A stretch of DNA of 64,000 bases from CAZEGV01 sp964511645 (GCA_964511645.1 CAZEGV010000004.1:1-64000), one strand, 5' to 3'. Shown: positions 53,270 to 63,316, counted from the stretch's first letter. Notes: generated from the letters alone by a model not told the origin. A program made the numbers and translations.

Positions 53270-55589
53270 GCTTAAAGCCAATATATTTTTATTTTTTTTA
53301 AGTGTATCCTTTTGTACTATTGCTCAGCAGTTTAAAGACATCAACACGCTTCAAAGCATACCAGTATACATTACAGGGGTCAATAAAGATTTTTTATCCC
53401 TAAACATTAGTGGGTTTACAACAAAAAAAACTAGTGACAGCGTACAAATAAATGCTTTTGGCTATCAATCTATCAAAACCACTCTTTCAGATAGCGTGAT
53501 TTTCCTATCTCCTACCCTTATCGGAAACACGAATTACAGTCACCCTCAAGCAATCGAAATCATCAAGAAAATACATCACAACAAAAAAACAAATGATCCA
53601 GAAAGAAGTACTGGTTTTGAGTATTTCTCTTATAATAAATTTTATATCTCTTCCGAGAAAATAAAACTCAAGTCAAAACCTGTTGCTAATTTTTTACGGA
53701 AGTACTTCAGTCTCAACCTTAATATCCCTACGGTAGATGACAAACACTTTATATTAATCGAGTCAGAGTCTAAACGAAACTACAAGTCACCCATTAATGA
53801 TGAGGAAACAATTATAAAGAGTAAAATCACAGGAATCAACAAGCCCAACTTCATTACTATCAACTCGCAGGTAAACAGTCTCTCTCTTTATAAAAACTTT
53901 TTAGATATCGCAGCAAAATCATACACAAATCCCATTCCACCTACTGCTCGAAAAAGATATGTTTTTCAATTAATTGATACTATTAACACCAATACAAACC
54001 AATATTACATTATTAAATTTAACCCTAAAAAAGGGGCGAAATTTGAATCTCTATCAGGTATTATAATTGTAAGTAAAAAAGATTGGGGTATCAAATATTT
54101 TAGTGCTAGACCCAGTATTAAAAGAGGTAAAACTACTATTTCTTATCACCAAAGCAACAATTATCATAAAAACTATTGGTTCCCAAACACCATCCTCACT
54201 AGTATCACACCACAAAACTTAGGATCAAAAAAAAGTAGCTTTACCGCCACCAGCTTATCAATCATTTTTAATCACAGCCGAGAGTGTAGTAAGAAAAAAT
54301 TTACTGATATTGCTTTAAAATTCACACCAAAGATAGATAGTAACATAAACAGAAAAGTACCGCTTAGTAAGAAAGATCAAAACACTTATACGTTCTATAA
54401 AGGATTGGGACAAATTCACAACTTTGACAAAGTCATAAAAATAGGTGAACATCTCTATAATAAAGAAGTCTACCTTAAATACTACACAATGTTTTTTGAC
54501 CAAGTAGTCAGGTACAATAAATATGAAAAATTACGCCTAGGACTAGGGATGAAAACTAACGACAAGATATCAAAGAAAATAAACGTAGGGGGATTTATTG
54601 CTTATGGGTTTGGGGATGATAGGGCTAAGTATGGAGCAAACGTTAAGTTCAAAATTATTAAAGAAGAAGTACTTACACTCAACATAGAAACTCAAACTAA
54701 TGACATAGAATCTGGAGCAAACAGCTTCATCAATTCACCTGCACAGTACTCATCTGAATGGCTTCGTAAATTAAAAGTAGCTAGAATGGATCGTATCATA
54801 ACTCATAAAATAGAATTATCCAGTCACCCTATTCGCTTTCTTACTACTCAGGTTTATTTTCAGCACATCAATTACAAACCTAATTACGACTATGAATTTA
54901 ACGGGTTAACTCGCTTCAAATACAATATAACTGGGCTAAACCTACGATATTCATTTGGAGAATTATTTCTTAAAATAGAAGAAGAAAAGGTGGCCCTCAA
55001 AAATAATTTCCCTATTTTCTTTTTACACTTTAACCACGGTAAGGCTTTACAAAGTTCTATTGATGATTTTTTTAAAGTAGAAAGCAAAATAGAATACTCT
55101 TTACAGTTCCCCACTTTTGGGACATCACTCTTTCAATTACATGCTGGAAAAAATTATAACCAGACACCTTATGTTCTTAATTTTAACGGAAAAGGAAGTA
55201 GAGAAATTGCTACTGTTGCTCATAATAGTTTTGAGACCATGAAGTATAATGAATTTACAAATGACCAATTTCTAACCTTATACTCCACCCATAATTTCGG
55301 ATACCTTAATTTTCTTCGTTGGAAAAACTTTCGACCAAAAGCCCATATAGCTTTTAACATGGGGTATGGAAAACTCAAAAACTCATTTTCGCATCAAAAA
55401 ATAAATGTCCAAGATTTCTCCAAAGGCTACTACGAAGTCGGTTTTCTGATTAAAGAGCTAGTGCAAATTAAAGCCGCAGTCCTCAAAATCAACTTTGGGA
55501 TTGGTATTTATCAACGTATTGGTAATTATGCTTATGCTAAAACAATTGACAATACTGTCTTAAAAATAGCTTTAGGGTTTAAACTATAA
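53262..55589 (+). CDS. DUF5686-like outer-membrane protein
   Basis: A 775-residue exported protein, related in layout to the protein encoded at 9824. The signal peptide is LKANIFLFFLSVSFCTIA. The N-terminal beta region is diverged from a CarboxypepD_reg domain. AIEIIKKIHHNKKTNDPERS and FEYFSYNKFYISSEKIK match the DUF5686 pattern of a helix followed by a YxSYNK-type strand. A long beta-rich C-terminal half ends in IALGFKL. The function is unknown. Its overlap with the patatin gene suggests a link with lipid turnover or export. Confidence 0.78.
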   Translation: MNRLKANIFLFFLSVSFCTIAQQFKDINTLQSIPVYITGVNKDFLSLNISGFTTKKTSDSVQINAFGYQSIKTTLSDSVIFLSPTLIGNTNYSHPQAIEIIKKIHHNKKTNDPERSTGFEYFSYNKFYISSEKIKLKSKPVANFLRKYFSLNLNIPTVDDKHFILIESESKRNYKSPINDEETIIKSKITGINKPNFITINSQVNSLSLYKNFLDIAAKSYTNPIPPTARKRYVFQLIDTINTNTNQYYIIKFNPKKGAKFESLSGIIIVSKKDWGIKYFSARPSIKRGKTTISYHQSNNYHKNYWFPNTILTSITPQNLGSKKSSFTATSLSIIFNHSRECSKKKFTDIALKFTPKIDSNINRKVPLSKKDQNTYTFYKGLGQIHNFDKVIKIGEHLYNKEVYLKYYTMFFDQVVRYNKYEKLRLGLGMKTNDKISKKINVGGFIAYGFGDDRAKYGANVKFKIIKEEVLTLNIETQTNDIESGANSFINSPAQYSSEWLRKLKVARMDRIITHKIELSSHPIRFLTTQVYFQHINYKPNYDYEFNGLTRFKYNITGLNLRYSFGELFLKIEEEKVALKNNFPIFFLHFNHGKALQSSIDDFFKVESKIEYSLQFPTFGTSLFQLHAGKNYNQTPYVLNFNGKGSREIATVAHNSFETMKYNEFTNDQFLTLYSTHNFGYLNFLRWKNFRPKAHIAFNMGYGKLKNSFSHQKINVQDFSKGYYEVGFLIKELVQIKAAVLKINFGIGIYQRIGNYAYAKTIDNTVLKIALGFKL

Positions 55590-55700
55590 GTTAACCTCCC
55601 TATAAAATGAACTTTATAAGTTAAGTATGTGTTAATTTCTTATTAAAAGGGGAATTAGTAAGTTATTTTGTAATTTGGGATTGTAAAACACAAAACATAT

Positions 55701-56402
55701 ATGGGAACAGAAACAGACATCTGGTATTTCGAAAACGTTGACTTATATAATATATTTTGTCCTCACAAGGTAAAAGGAGTAGATGAAAAACATGAATTTT
55801 CTACATATAGCAAAGGCAACTATGTTTATTTTCCAGACGAACGTTCTTCTCACATCTACTTAATAGCTGACGGAAGAATAAAAATAGGCACTTACAACAC
55901 TGACGGGAAAGAAATCGTAAGAGCTATTTTATCTAAAGGTGAAGTTTTTGGAGAAAAGTCAATATTAGGAGATCAGACATCTACCCGTAGGGAATTTGCT
56001 CAGGCAATGGACTCTAATACATCTATATGCCCACTTACTGTAGAAGATATGCAGGAGTTAATGAAAAACAATCGGGAATTAAGTATCAAAATGACTCGTT
56101 TGATTGGTTTTAAGCTACTAAAAGCCGAACGGAGAATTGAGTCAATGGTTTACAAGGACGCTCGCACTAGAATTATAGAATTCTTATGTGATTGGGCAGA
56201 CGAAAAAGGACAGAAAATAGGTTATGAAACTTTAGTAAAAGGTTTTTTTACTCACCAAGATATTGCAAGCCTCACGGCCACGTCTCGGCAAACCGTCACA
56301 ACTACTCTCAATGACCTGAGAGAAAAAAACCTACTCACTTTTGACCGTAAGAGACTATTAATTAGAGACTTAGAAAAACTAAAAATAGAAGTATCAAAAT
56401 AG
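55701..56402 (+). CDS. Crp/Fnr-family transcriptional regulator
   Basis: A 233-residue regulator. The N-terminal cyclic-nucleotide-binding fold is VYFPDERSSHIYLIADGRIK to GEVFGEKSILG (about 43-98) and the C-terminal Crp-type HTH is FFTHQDIASLTATSRQTVTT near 180-199. The Fnr cysteines are absent and the ligand pocket is not the classic CRP one, so the effector is unknown. The next gene begins 3 bases later, so it likely regulates or reports on the lipid genes downstream. Confidence 0.85.
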   Translation: MGTETDIWYFENVDLYNIFCPHKVKGVDEKHEFSTYSKGNYVYFPDERSSHIYLIADGRIKIGTYNTDGKEIVRAILSKGEVFGEKSILGDQTSTRREFAQAMDSNTSICPLTVEDMQELMKNNRELSIKMTRLIGFKLLKAERRIESMVYKDARTRIIEFLCDWADEKGQKIGYETLVKGFFTHQDIASLTATSRQTVTTTLNDLREKNLLTFDRKRLLIRDLEKLKIEVSK

Positions 56403-56405
56403 TAT

Positions 56406-58244
56406 ATGCCAGCAATCAAGCAGACATTATTTCTTCTACTTACCCGACTAGGGATTATCTTGGTCAGCATGGCTATTCTCCGCATATTCTTCACTCTATA
56501 CAACCATGTATACTTTGACCTTTGGGGATGGATTGAACTAATAAAAGGACTTAGAATTGACTTAAGCTATAGCATATACGTCTTCTCTCTTTATTTTTTT
56601 ACCCAAATTATTTTTCCAAATAAATTAAAGACAATCAAACTTGCCCTGTTCTTACTTGGTTTTATGCTTGTGATTATTCCTGAGTTAATAGATTGGGGAT
56701 ATTTTAGCTTTGTTCAAAAAAGACTCACTAAAGACGTTTTAATTTACTTAAGACCTAACGGAGAATTTTGGGCTCTCGCTCCTAAATTCATATGGGATTA
56801 CAAATGGTCTCTTCTATCATTTATAATACTATTGTTCTCTGTAAAACATTTTTTTACCAAAGTAGAAAAAACATTAGCCCCAACAAGCTGGGTTCAAAAA
56901 ATAGGAATTTCAATAGTATGGATTACCTTTACAATAATAGCTGGTCGTGGTGGCTTGCAGCACCGCCCCCTAGAGCTTGCTAATGCTGTAAAAGGAGTCT
57001 CTCCTCAAAACATCCCAATTGTACTAAACTCAGGATTTTCATTATTCTCTTCCTTCTTTGTAGGTGGAGTTCAACCTGTTCACTACATGAGTACAGATGA
57101 AGCTCAAAGCTACTTTTCTCCTCAAAAACACAGTAAAAAAGACACAAATACTCACTTTAAGCCTAATATTGTTATTCTTATTCTCGAAAGTTTCTCTCAA
57201 GAATACATTGGGTATTACAATCATTCAAGTAATTCGTACACTCCCTTTTTGGATTCATTATTAAAAAAATCAATCACTTATAAAAGAGCTTACGCTAATG
57301 GAAAACGTTCCGTAGAAGCCGTACCAGCAATTTTGGCAGGCCTACCTTCTCTTATGTCTGATCCTTATATATTTTCTAGTTATGCTACAAACTCTATTAG
57401 AGCATTGCCTAGTATCCTCAAAGAGTATGGTTATAACACAAGCTTTTATCATGGTGGTCATAATGGCACAATGGGTTTTGACGGATTCTGTACTGCAGCA
57501 GGGATAGATGATTACTATGGATACAATGAATATACTGGTGATAAAAAAAAAGACTTTGATGGGAATTGGGGAATCTTTGATGAACCTTACCTACAATACT
57601 TCGCTAAAGATTTATCTCAAAAAAAAGAACCGTTTTTCTCTAGTTTATTTACATTATCATCCCATCATCCTTACACAATACCTCATCAGCATAAAGGAAA
57701 ATTTAAAAAAGGAACTTTAGACATCCACCAATCTGTTAGATATGCTGACTATTCTTTACAACAATTTTTCAAAAATGCTTCCAAAAAATCATGGTTCAAA
57801 AATACCATCTTTATCCTTACAGCAGATCATACTGCACAAGCCAGTTCTCACGAATATGGAAACATAGAAGGGAAATACCGCATTCCTTTAGCTATATATA
57901 ACCCTACAAATTTAAAAATAAAACTCAACACCAATCAAATCACTCAGCAATCCGACATTATGGCGATTGCTCTAACTATACTAGGAAAAGAAAATAACTA
58001 CCTAAGCTTTGGAAACAACTTAGGTCAGGAAGAAAACTGGGCAGTAATGTACAATGACAATAAAGTACAACTTATTACAAAACAACACGTTATACAAATA
58101 GATTATGAAGGAAAGCATCAAACATTCAAACTAAAAAAAGACGGACGACTCAAGAAAGTAGAAGGACAAGAAAAAGATATTCAAATCCTAAAATCAATTA
58201 TGCAACAATACACTAGTGCTCTAATCAAAAATCAATTAAAATGA
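56406..58244 (+). CDS. LTA synthase-family sulfatase-like transferase
   Basis: A 612-residue membrane enzyme of the alkaline-phosphatase superfamily, LTA-synthase type. About five N-terminal helices (to residue 185) are followed by a catalytic domain outside the cytoplasmic face. Metal-binding NIVILILESFSQEYIG lies near 253-268 and the candidate nucleophile region is ANGKRSVEAVPAILAGLP near 298-315. HGGHNGTMGFDGF and TADHTAQ hold metal ligands. Such proteins move phosphoglycerol or phosphoethanolamine groups onto glycolipids or act as phosphatases. It overlaps the ceramidase gene by 4 bases (ATGA). Confidence 0.85.
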   Translation: MPAIKQTLFLLLTRLGIILVSMAILRIFFTLYNHVYFDLWGWIELIKGLRIDLSYSIYVFSLYFFTQIIFPNKLKTIKLALFLLGFMLVIIPELIDWGYFSFVQKRLTKDVLIYLRPNGEFWALAPKFIWDYKWSLLSFIILLFSVKHFFTKVEKTLAPTSWVQKIGISIVWITFTIIAGRGGLQHRPLELANAVKGVSPQNIPIVLNSGFSLFSSFFVGGVQPVHYMSTDEAQSYFSPQKHSKKDTNTHFKPNIVILILESFSQEYIGYYNHSSNSYTPFLDSLLKKSITYKRAYANGKRSVEAVPAILAGLPSLMSDPYIFSSYATNSIRALPSILKEYGYNTSFYHGGHNGTMGFDGFCTAAGIDDYYGYNEYTGDKKKDFDGNWGIFDEPYLQYFAKDLSQKKEPFFSSLFTLSSHHPYTIPHQHKGKFKKGTLDIHQSVRYADYSLQQFFKNASKKSWFKNTIFILTADHTAQASSHEYGNIEGKYRIPLAIYNPTNLKIKLNTNQITQQSDIMAIALTILGKENNYLSFGNNLGQEENWAVMYNDNKVQLITKQHVIQIDYEGKHQTFKLKKDGRLKKVEGQEKDIQILKSIMQQYTSALIKNQLK

Positions 58245-59563
58245 AAACATTAAGGAGAATAGGTAGAGTACTATTAGGACTTTTTTTTCTAGTTACCCTT
58301 ACGGTAAAACAAATTGATTTCTCTCCTGTACAAACAAAAACGTACTACCAAGAAAGTTTGGCTCAAATAAAAGAGGTCAATCACGAATCCGTATCACAGT
58401 TTGTACAAGTAGGATACGGAAGAAGCTCAATTATGCCTAACAGAGATGAGTTTACTGTCGTAGGGCACAGAAAAAGAGGAAAAACTACAACTGTAATGGA
58501 CTCGCTGGCTGTAAACGTCATCCTACTAAATAAAGAAACTATTTTCATCTCCTATGATTTGATTATGATTGTTCCTAAATTCAAAAAAGAAGTCACTTTT
58601 TTTATTAACGAAAAACACCCTAATATAAAAAACATTTATTTCTCTACCACTCACACTCATAATGGCCTAGGGGGGTGGGGAGACAAATTCTTAACGGCTT
58701 TCTTATTAGGGAAATATGATAATGAGCAATCTCAACACATCTCTAATCAAACCATTAAAGCCATTGTAACAGCTCACAAAAATACCACATCTGCTAGCTT
58801 TAATTATTCCCAAAAATCATTTCCTCATCATATTTCCAATCGAATATATGACGATGACAATGTAGATCCTTATTGGAGATCTTTAGTTTTTACAGATTCC
58901 TCTAATCAAAAGATTATATTAAACACTTACCAAGCCCATGCTACTCTCGTCGAGTCCGACACAATGATCATCTCTAGAGATTATCCTGGTATGGTTAATG
59001 ACAAATTAGAAAAAGATACTAACATCATATTTTCTATGTATATGGCGGGAGGAGTAGGCAGTCATCACCCTCATTGGGACAATTACGGTATCAAAGCACT
59101 AAAATCTTATACCTCTTCTATTGCCGACACATTAGTAAACACGTTCTCTAATGAAGAAAGAAAATTTCAAAATATTGATTTTAATTTTCATACAATAAAA
59201 CTAAGATTAAACGACCCTGTCTTTAGAATCACACAAAAACTTCAGTTACGCTCTTGGCTATTTAGCTTGGGCTTGGGCAAAGAAAAAAGTGTAACCATTG
59301 ATATTTTAAAAATCAATAATACCTATATGATTTCTACCCCTTGTGATATTAGTGGTGAAATTACTCGTGAGCTCAATACTCAATTTCCTAATAAAAACAT
59401 CATACTCACCAGCTTTAACGGGCAATACATTGGTTATATTACTCCAGACCATTATTATATTGAAAATAGTTATTTTGAAATGATGGAAATGAATTGGTAC
59501 GGGCCTGGAAACGGTCAATATTTCTACGATGCTATCTCAACTTGGCTTAGTGCTGAAAAATAA
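58241..59563 (+). CDS. Neutral/alkaline ceramidase-like hydrolase
   Basis: A 440-residue exported protein with an N-terminal hydrophobic leader (LLGLFFLVTLTV). The body resembles the N-terminal catalytic domain of neutral ceramidase: VGYGRSSIMPNRDEF near 57-71, then metal-binding TTHTHNGLGG near 131-140. NTYQAHATLVESDTMIISRD resembles the family segment with the catalytic arginine/aspartate region, and YMAGGVGSHHPH supplies further histidines. The C-terminal beta domain of full ceramidases is absent or reduced. The likely activity is hydrolysis of a ceramide or similar amide lipid; the substrate is inference. Confidence 0.78.
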   Translation: MKTLRRIGRVLLGLFFLVTLTVKQIDFSPVQTKTYYQESLAQIKEVNHESVSQFVQVGYGRSSIMPNRDEFTVVGHRKRGKTTTVMDSLAVNVILLNKETIFISYDLIMIVPKFKKEVTFFINEKHPNIKNIYFSTTHTHNGLGGWGDKFLTAFLLGKYDNEQSQHISNQTIKAIVTAHKNTTSASFNYSQKSFPHHISNRIYDDDNVDPYWRSLVFTDSSNQKIILNTYQAHATLVESDTMIISRDYPGMVNDKLEKDTNIIFSMYMAGGVGSHHPHWDNYGIKALKSYTSSIADTLVNTFSNEERKFQNIDFNFHTIKLRLNDPVFRITQKLQLRSWLFSLGLGKEKSVTIDILKINNTYMISTPCDISGEITRELNTQFPNKNIILTSFNGQYIGYITPDHYYIENSYFEMMEMNWYGPGNGQYFYDAISTWLSAEK

Positions 59564-59633
59564 TCTCTTCTTATTCTTAATAAGAAAAAATATCATATAC
59601 TATATTCTTAACAATAACTATAAAATTATAACT

Positions 59634-60281
59634 ATGAAAAACGCAAGTAAAGTATTAAGCTTAGTATTTGTGCTAGGTGCAATGTCATTAAGTGCTCAAA
59701 GTATTAACAAAGACAAAGTAAAAGGCTATGAAAAAAATGCTGACAAAACTAAGAATGACATAGAAAACAAGTTAGACAAAGAAACTACAGCAAAAGTAAA
59801 GGGTTACAAAAAAAGTACTGGTAAAATAAAAGCAAAAGGAATCAACAAAGAGCGAAGTGCTGAATTTCTAAAAAAGAAAGAGCAGTTTAAACAAGCCAAG
59901 ACTGCACACAAAGCTAAAAAAGCGTTAATGAAAGGAGATGTAAAAGAATTAAGAACTTTATTAAAATCCGAGAAAGAAGACACTACAGTAGATGTTGCGA
60001 AAAAACTAGCTTTAGCAGAAGAAATCAAAGCTCAGAGAGACGAATTATTGATTGGTATGAAATTCAAAGAAGAAAAACTGGCTAGCATGAAAGCTAGAAT
60101 TGCTAGGGTTGAAAAAAAAATAGCTGAAAATCTTAAAAATTTATCTCCAGAAAAAATCACAGAGGCAAAAGGACTTTTAGAAAAAGCCAATACTAGGATA
60201 GCGAAATACGGAAACAATATCACTAAAGAAAAAACACGGCTAAACGGTTTAGACAAACTGCTTAACAGAGCAACTAAATAA
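59634..60281 (+). CDS. Secreted lysine-rich coiled-coil protein, unknown function
   Basis: A 215-residue protein, starting at 59634 (MKNASKVLSLVFVLGAMSLSA) with a signal peptide. The mature chain is about one quarter lysine and almost wholly helical, with long heptad-like stretches (KKKEQFKQAKTAHKAKKALM, RIARVEKKIAENLKNL). There is no recognised domain. It should be periplasmic or surface-associated. It has its own leader region after the ceramidase gene, so co-transcription is uncertain. A terminator follows. Confidence 0.72.
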   Translation: MKNASKVLSLVFVLGAMSLSAQSINKDKVKGYEKNADKTKNDIENKLDKETTAKVKGYKKSTGKIKAKGINKERSAEFLKKKEQFKQAKTAHKAKKALMKGDVKELRTLLKSEKEDTTVDVAKKLALAEEIKAQRDELLIGMKFKEEKLASMKARIARVEKKIAENLKNLSPEKITEAKGLLEKANTRIAKYGNNITKEKTRLNGLDKLLNRATK

Positions 60282-60300
60282 TATTCTCCTTTCACAAAAC

Positions 60301-60333
60301 AGCGTCCGTTGCTAATTAACGGATGCTTTTTTT
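60301..60333 (+). terminator. Rho-independent terminator directly before the next ATG
   Basis: AGCGTCCGTT (60301-60310) and AACGGATGCT (60318-60327) form a 10-bp stem with one G-T pair and a T-run to 60333. The ATG of the next gene starts at 60334. Confidence 0.8.
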
Positions 60334-60927
60334 ATGGCTTACTACAAATCCGATAGAGCTTTTACCGATTACGTACACAGTAGATTGGCATTACCCAATA
60401 TTTATCAGCGTATAGGTTATATTCCTTTTGACTTACCCCCTAGATTAAGTCAAACCTTAGACATTACCAATGGAATAGACTATTCATTTCGAACTCAAAA
60501 AGGTGAATTTATCACCATTCAAGAGCGATTTAGAGCTTCTAGGTATTCTAGCTATAACGACATCACATTTAGGTACAGGAGGGACAATAATCCCTTTTCC
60601 GATAGACGAGAATCTGAATTTTACAAAATAAAAGCAACGCATTTTTTATACGGGATTACTAACGGGAACAAAAATGATTTTCAAAAAAGTGTAACAGGAT
60701 TTCATAAGTTTTGTTTATTTAAAGTACAGCCCATTCTTCAAAAAATGGAAGCTGGAGAAGTTCTTATTAGCAACAAAATTAAACGCTCTATCATTAATGA
60801 AAAAAGATTAATTGTTCCGCATATCCAAAACCATGACGGATCATCTAGCTTTATTGCATTTGATGTAAAAATGATGAATGAGCTTTGGGCTGACGAGGTC
60901 ATTGTCTTTCAAAAAGGTTTTTTTTAA
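60334..60927 (+). CDS. Hypothetical protein, possible PD-(D/E)XK-type nuclease
   Basis: A 197-residue soluble protein. The pattern GIDYSFRTQKGEFITIQERF (about 48-67) places an Asp one strand before a Q-E-R motif, as in some PD-(D/E)XK nucleases. RRDNNPF and ESEFYKIKATHFLYGIT follow. I recall similar hypothetical proteins in phage and plasmid contexts, but the assignment is inference from the pattern only. Its ATG follows the T-run of a terminator with no spacer, so it must be read through, leaderless or started from an unseen internal promoter. It precedes the rsh gene by 75 bases. Confidence 0.6.
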   Translation: MAYYKSDRAFTDYVHSRLALPNIYQRIGYIPFDLPPRLSQTLDITNGIDYSFRTQKGEFITIQERFRASRYSSYNDITFRYRRDNNPFSDRRESEFYKIKATHFLYGITNGNKNDFQKSVTGFHKFCLFKVQPILQKMEAGEVLISNKIKRSIINEKRLIVPHIQNHDGSSSFIAFDVKMMNELWADEVIVFQKGFF

Positions 60928-61002
60928 TCCGTTTTATTCAAAAAAAAATTCTGAGTCTTATTCTTATTGCATTTTCGTTCAAAAAGAGCGTAATTTAAAG
61001 AT

Positions 61003-63237
61003 ATGGAGTACAACCTAAGTATAAAAGAAGAGAACAAAGCAATTATCCGTGCATACCGTAAGCTTTTGCGTCATGCCAAACCAATTCTAAAAGAAGGTGA
61101 CACCAAAGTAATCAAAAAAGCATTTAATGTTGCTGCTGACGCACATCGAGAGATGCGTAGAAAATCGGGAGAACCTTATATATTCCATCCAATAACCGTG
61201 GCTCAAATCTGTGTAGAAGAAATTGGGCTCGGTACAACATCTATCGTAGCCGCTTTACTACACGATGTAGTGGAAGACACTCCTATTACCCTCAACGAAA
61301 TCCAAAAGATGTTTGGCAGAAAGGTCGCTAGAATAATAGATGGTCTAACCAAAATCTCTGGGGTATTTAAAAACACAGAAGACAAACAAGCAGAAAATAT
61401 TCGTAAAATCGTAATGACCATGTCTGATGATGTGCGAGTTATACTTATAAAATTAGCCGACAGACTACACAATATGCGTACGCTAGGTAGTATGCCTCGC
61501 CATAAACAACTTAGCATTTCATCCGAAACACTATACATATACTCTCCCCTAGCACATCGTTTAGGTTTGTACAGCGTCAAAACTGAATTTGAAGATTTGT
61601 ACTTAAAATACACCGACCCAGAGTATTATGAACTTATCAATAAAAAAATAAGTGAGAATCAAAGTGAACGTATCACTTTTATCCGAAAATTTATCCGCCC
61701 CATACAAAAACAATTACGAGATAAATTTTTCGAGTTTACTATAAAAGGAAGATCCAAATCTGCTTATTCTATTTGGAAAAAAATGAAATCTAAAAATGTA
61801 TCTTTTGACGAAGTCTATGATTTATTTGCTATTAGAATTATTATCAAATCATTAAGAGATGACGAAAAATCAATGTGTTGGCAAGTTTACTCTGTTGTCA
61901 CTGACTTCTACAAACCTAACCCCAATAGGCTCAGGGACTGGGTAACCACCCCAAAGGCAAATGGTTACGAATCCTTACACACCACCGTGATGTCCAGAAG
62001 TGGTAAATGGGTAGAAGTTCAAATTAGAACTGAACGCATGGATGATGTAGCAGAGAGAGGATATGCTGCACACTGGAAATATAAAAATAACGGAAAAGAT
62101 TCCCCTAAAGACCGAAAAGAGGGGCTAGACATGTGGATGAACCGTGTGCGAAATATGCTACACACAGAAGGAAATGCCAAAGAATTTGTAGAAGAATTTA
62201 GAACCAACCTTTTTCAAGACGAAATATTTGTTTTCACCCCTCAAGGGGATTTGAATGTAATGCCTCAATCATCTACCGTGCTAGATTTTGCCTATGAAGT
62301 ACACACTCAAATTGGTCACAAATGCTTGGGAGCAAAAATTAATCACAAACATGTACCCATTAATCATATCTTATCTAATGGAGATCAAGTAGATGTACTC
62401 ACGTCACCTAATCAAAAACCTTCTAAAGAGTGGTTAAACGTAATCGTAACATCCAAAGCTAGAAAGCACATTAGAGATTTCTTAAATGAAGAAAAAAGAG
62501 AACTTGCACAAAAAGGAAAAGAAATCTTACAGAAAAAATTATTGCAGTATAATATACAACTCACCAAAAACTTGGAAAACCGTGTATGCAATATCTTTGA
62601 CGAACCATCTGTCAAAGCAGTTTACGAACGAATTGGTACAGGGAAAATTGATATTGAAAAAATCAACTCTGTGGTGGACGTGCGAAAATTTTTTCCGAAA
62701 CATATTTTAACAAAAAAAGCCAAAGCATTAAAAATCCGTTTACAAAGCGGTGAAAAATTCAATAACTCAGAATTAATATTAGGCGATGAAAGTTATAGCG
62801 GAATTCAATATGAACTATCCACCTGCTGTATGCCTATAAAGGATGATGAAATAGTAGGCATCATATCACCTAACAAAGGGGTAATCATTCACCGTGCCTC
62901 TTGTGCTAAACTTGTAGAAACAATATCTAACTTCCCACATAAAGCCATCAAAAGCTCTTGGTCTCGACATTTTTCAGATGCATCCATGGCACGCATAAAA
63001 ATTTGGGGGAAAGATAGAGCATATATCCTTATAGACTTAATTAATATTATCTCTAAGCAAAACAACGCTTATATCCAAACAATGAAAGCATCTACAAACC
63101 AAGGTTACCTAGAAGATACTTTTGAGCTTCGTGTACAATCCAAACAACACGTAGAAACCATAATCAAAAACCTATTAGAAGTGAAAGGAATACTTAGAGT
63201 AGATAGATATGATAACGTTGAACTAGAATACTTATAA
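61003..63237 (+). CDS. Bifunctional (p)ppGpp synthetase/hydrolase (Rsh)
   Basis: A 744-residue stringent-response enzyme. The HD hydrolase shows ALLHDVVEDT near 84-93 with H87 and D88. The synthetase domain has LRDWVTTPKANGYESLHTTV near 307-326. A TGS domain (IFVFTPQGDLNVMPQSST near 408-425) is followed by a conserved cysteine region (TCCMPIKDDEIVG) and a C-terminal ACT domain (RAYILIDLINIISKQNNAYI). HD and synthetase residues both look intact, so it should make and degrade (p)ppGpp. Confidence 0.94.
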   Translation: MEYNLSIKEENKAIIRAYRKLLRHAKPILKEGDTKVIKKAFNVAADAHREMRRKSGEPYIFHPITVAQICVEEIGLGTTSIVAALLHDVVEDTPITLNEIQKMFGRKVARIIDGLTKISGVFKNTEDKQAENIRKIVMTMSDDVRVILIKLADRLHNMRTLGSMPRHKQLSISSETLYIYSPLAHRLGLYSVKTEFEDLYLKYTDPEYYELINKKISENQSERITFIRKFIRPIQKQLRDKFFEFTIKGRSKSAYSIWKKMKSKNVSFDEVYDLFAIRIIIKSLRDDEKSMCWQVYSVVTDFYKPNPNRLRDWVTTPKANGYESLHTTVMSRSGKWVEVQIRTERMDDVAERGYAAHWKYKNNGKDSPKDRKEGLDMWMNRVRNMLHTEGNAKEFVEEFRTNLFQDEIFVFTPQGDLNVMPQSSTVLDFAYEVHTQIGHKCLGAKINHKHVPINHILSNGDQVDVLTSPNQKPSKEWLNVIVTSKARKHIRDFLNEEKRELAQKGKEILQKKLLQYNIQLTKNLENRVCNIFDEPSVKAVYERIGTGKIDIEKINSVVDVRKFFPKHILTKKAKALKIRLQSGEKFNNSELILGDESYSGIQYELSTCCMPIKDDEIVGIISPNKGVIIHRASCAKLVETISNFPHKAIKSSWSRHFSDASMARIKIWGKDRAYILIDLINIISKQNNAYIQTMKASTNQGYLEDTFELRVQSKQHVETIIKNLLEVKGILRVDRYDNVELEYL

Positions 63238-63287
63238 ACACTACCAATAGTTACAGCCTTCATATAGTTTTTACAAAAAATAAACAG

Positions 63288-63295
63288 TATATTTG
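63288..63295 (+). promoter_or_regulatory. Bacteroidota -7 element before the Fur-family gene
   Basis: TATATTTG matches TAnnTTTG and lies 21 bases before the ATG at 63317. This rules out the apparent start at 63293, which sits inside the element. Confidence 0.55.
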
Positions 63296-63316
63296 CTTTT
63301 TAGTTTAGACCAAGAT

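Noticed and set aside
61203..61613. 136-codon minus-strand frame
   Set aside because: Antisense to the HD domain of the (p)ppGpp enzyme.
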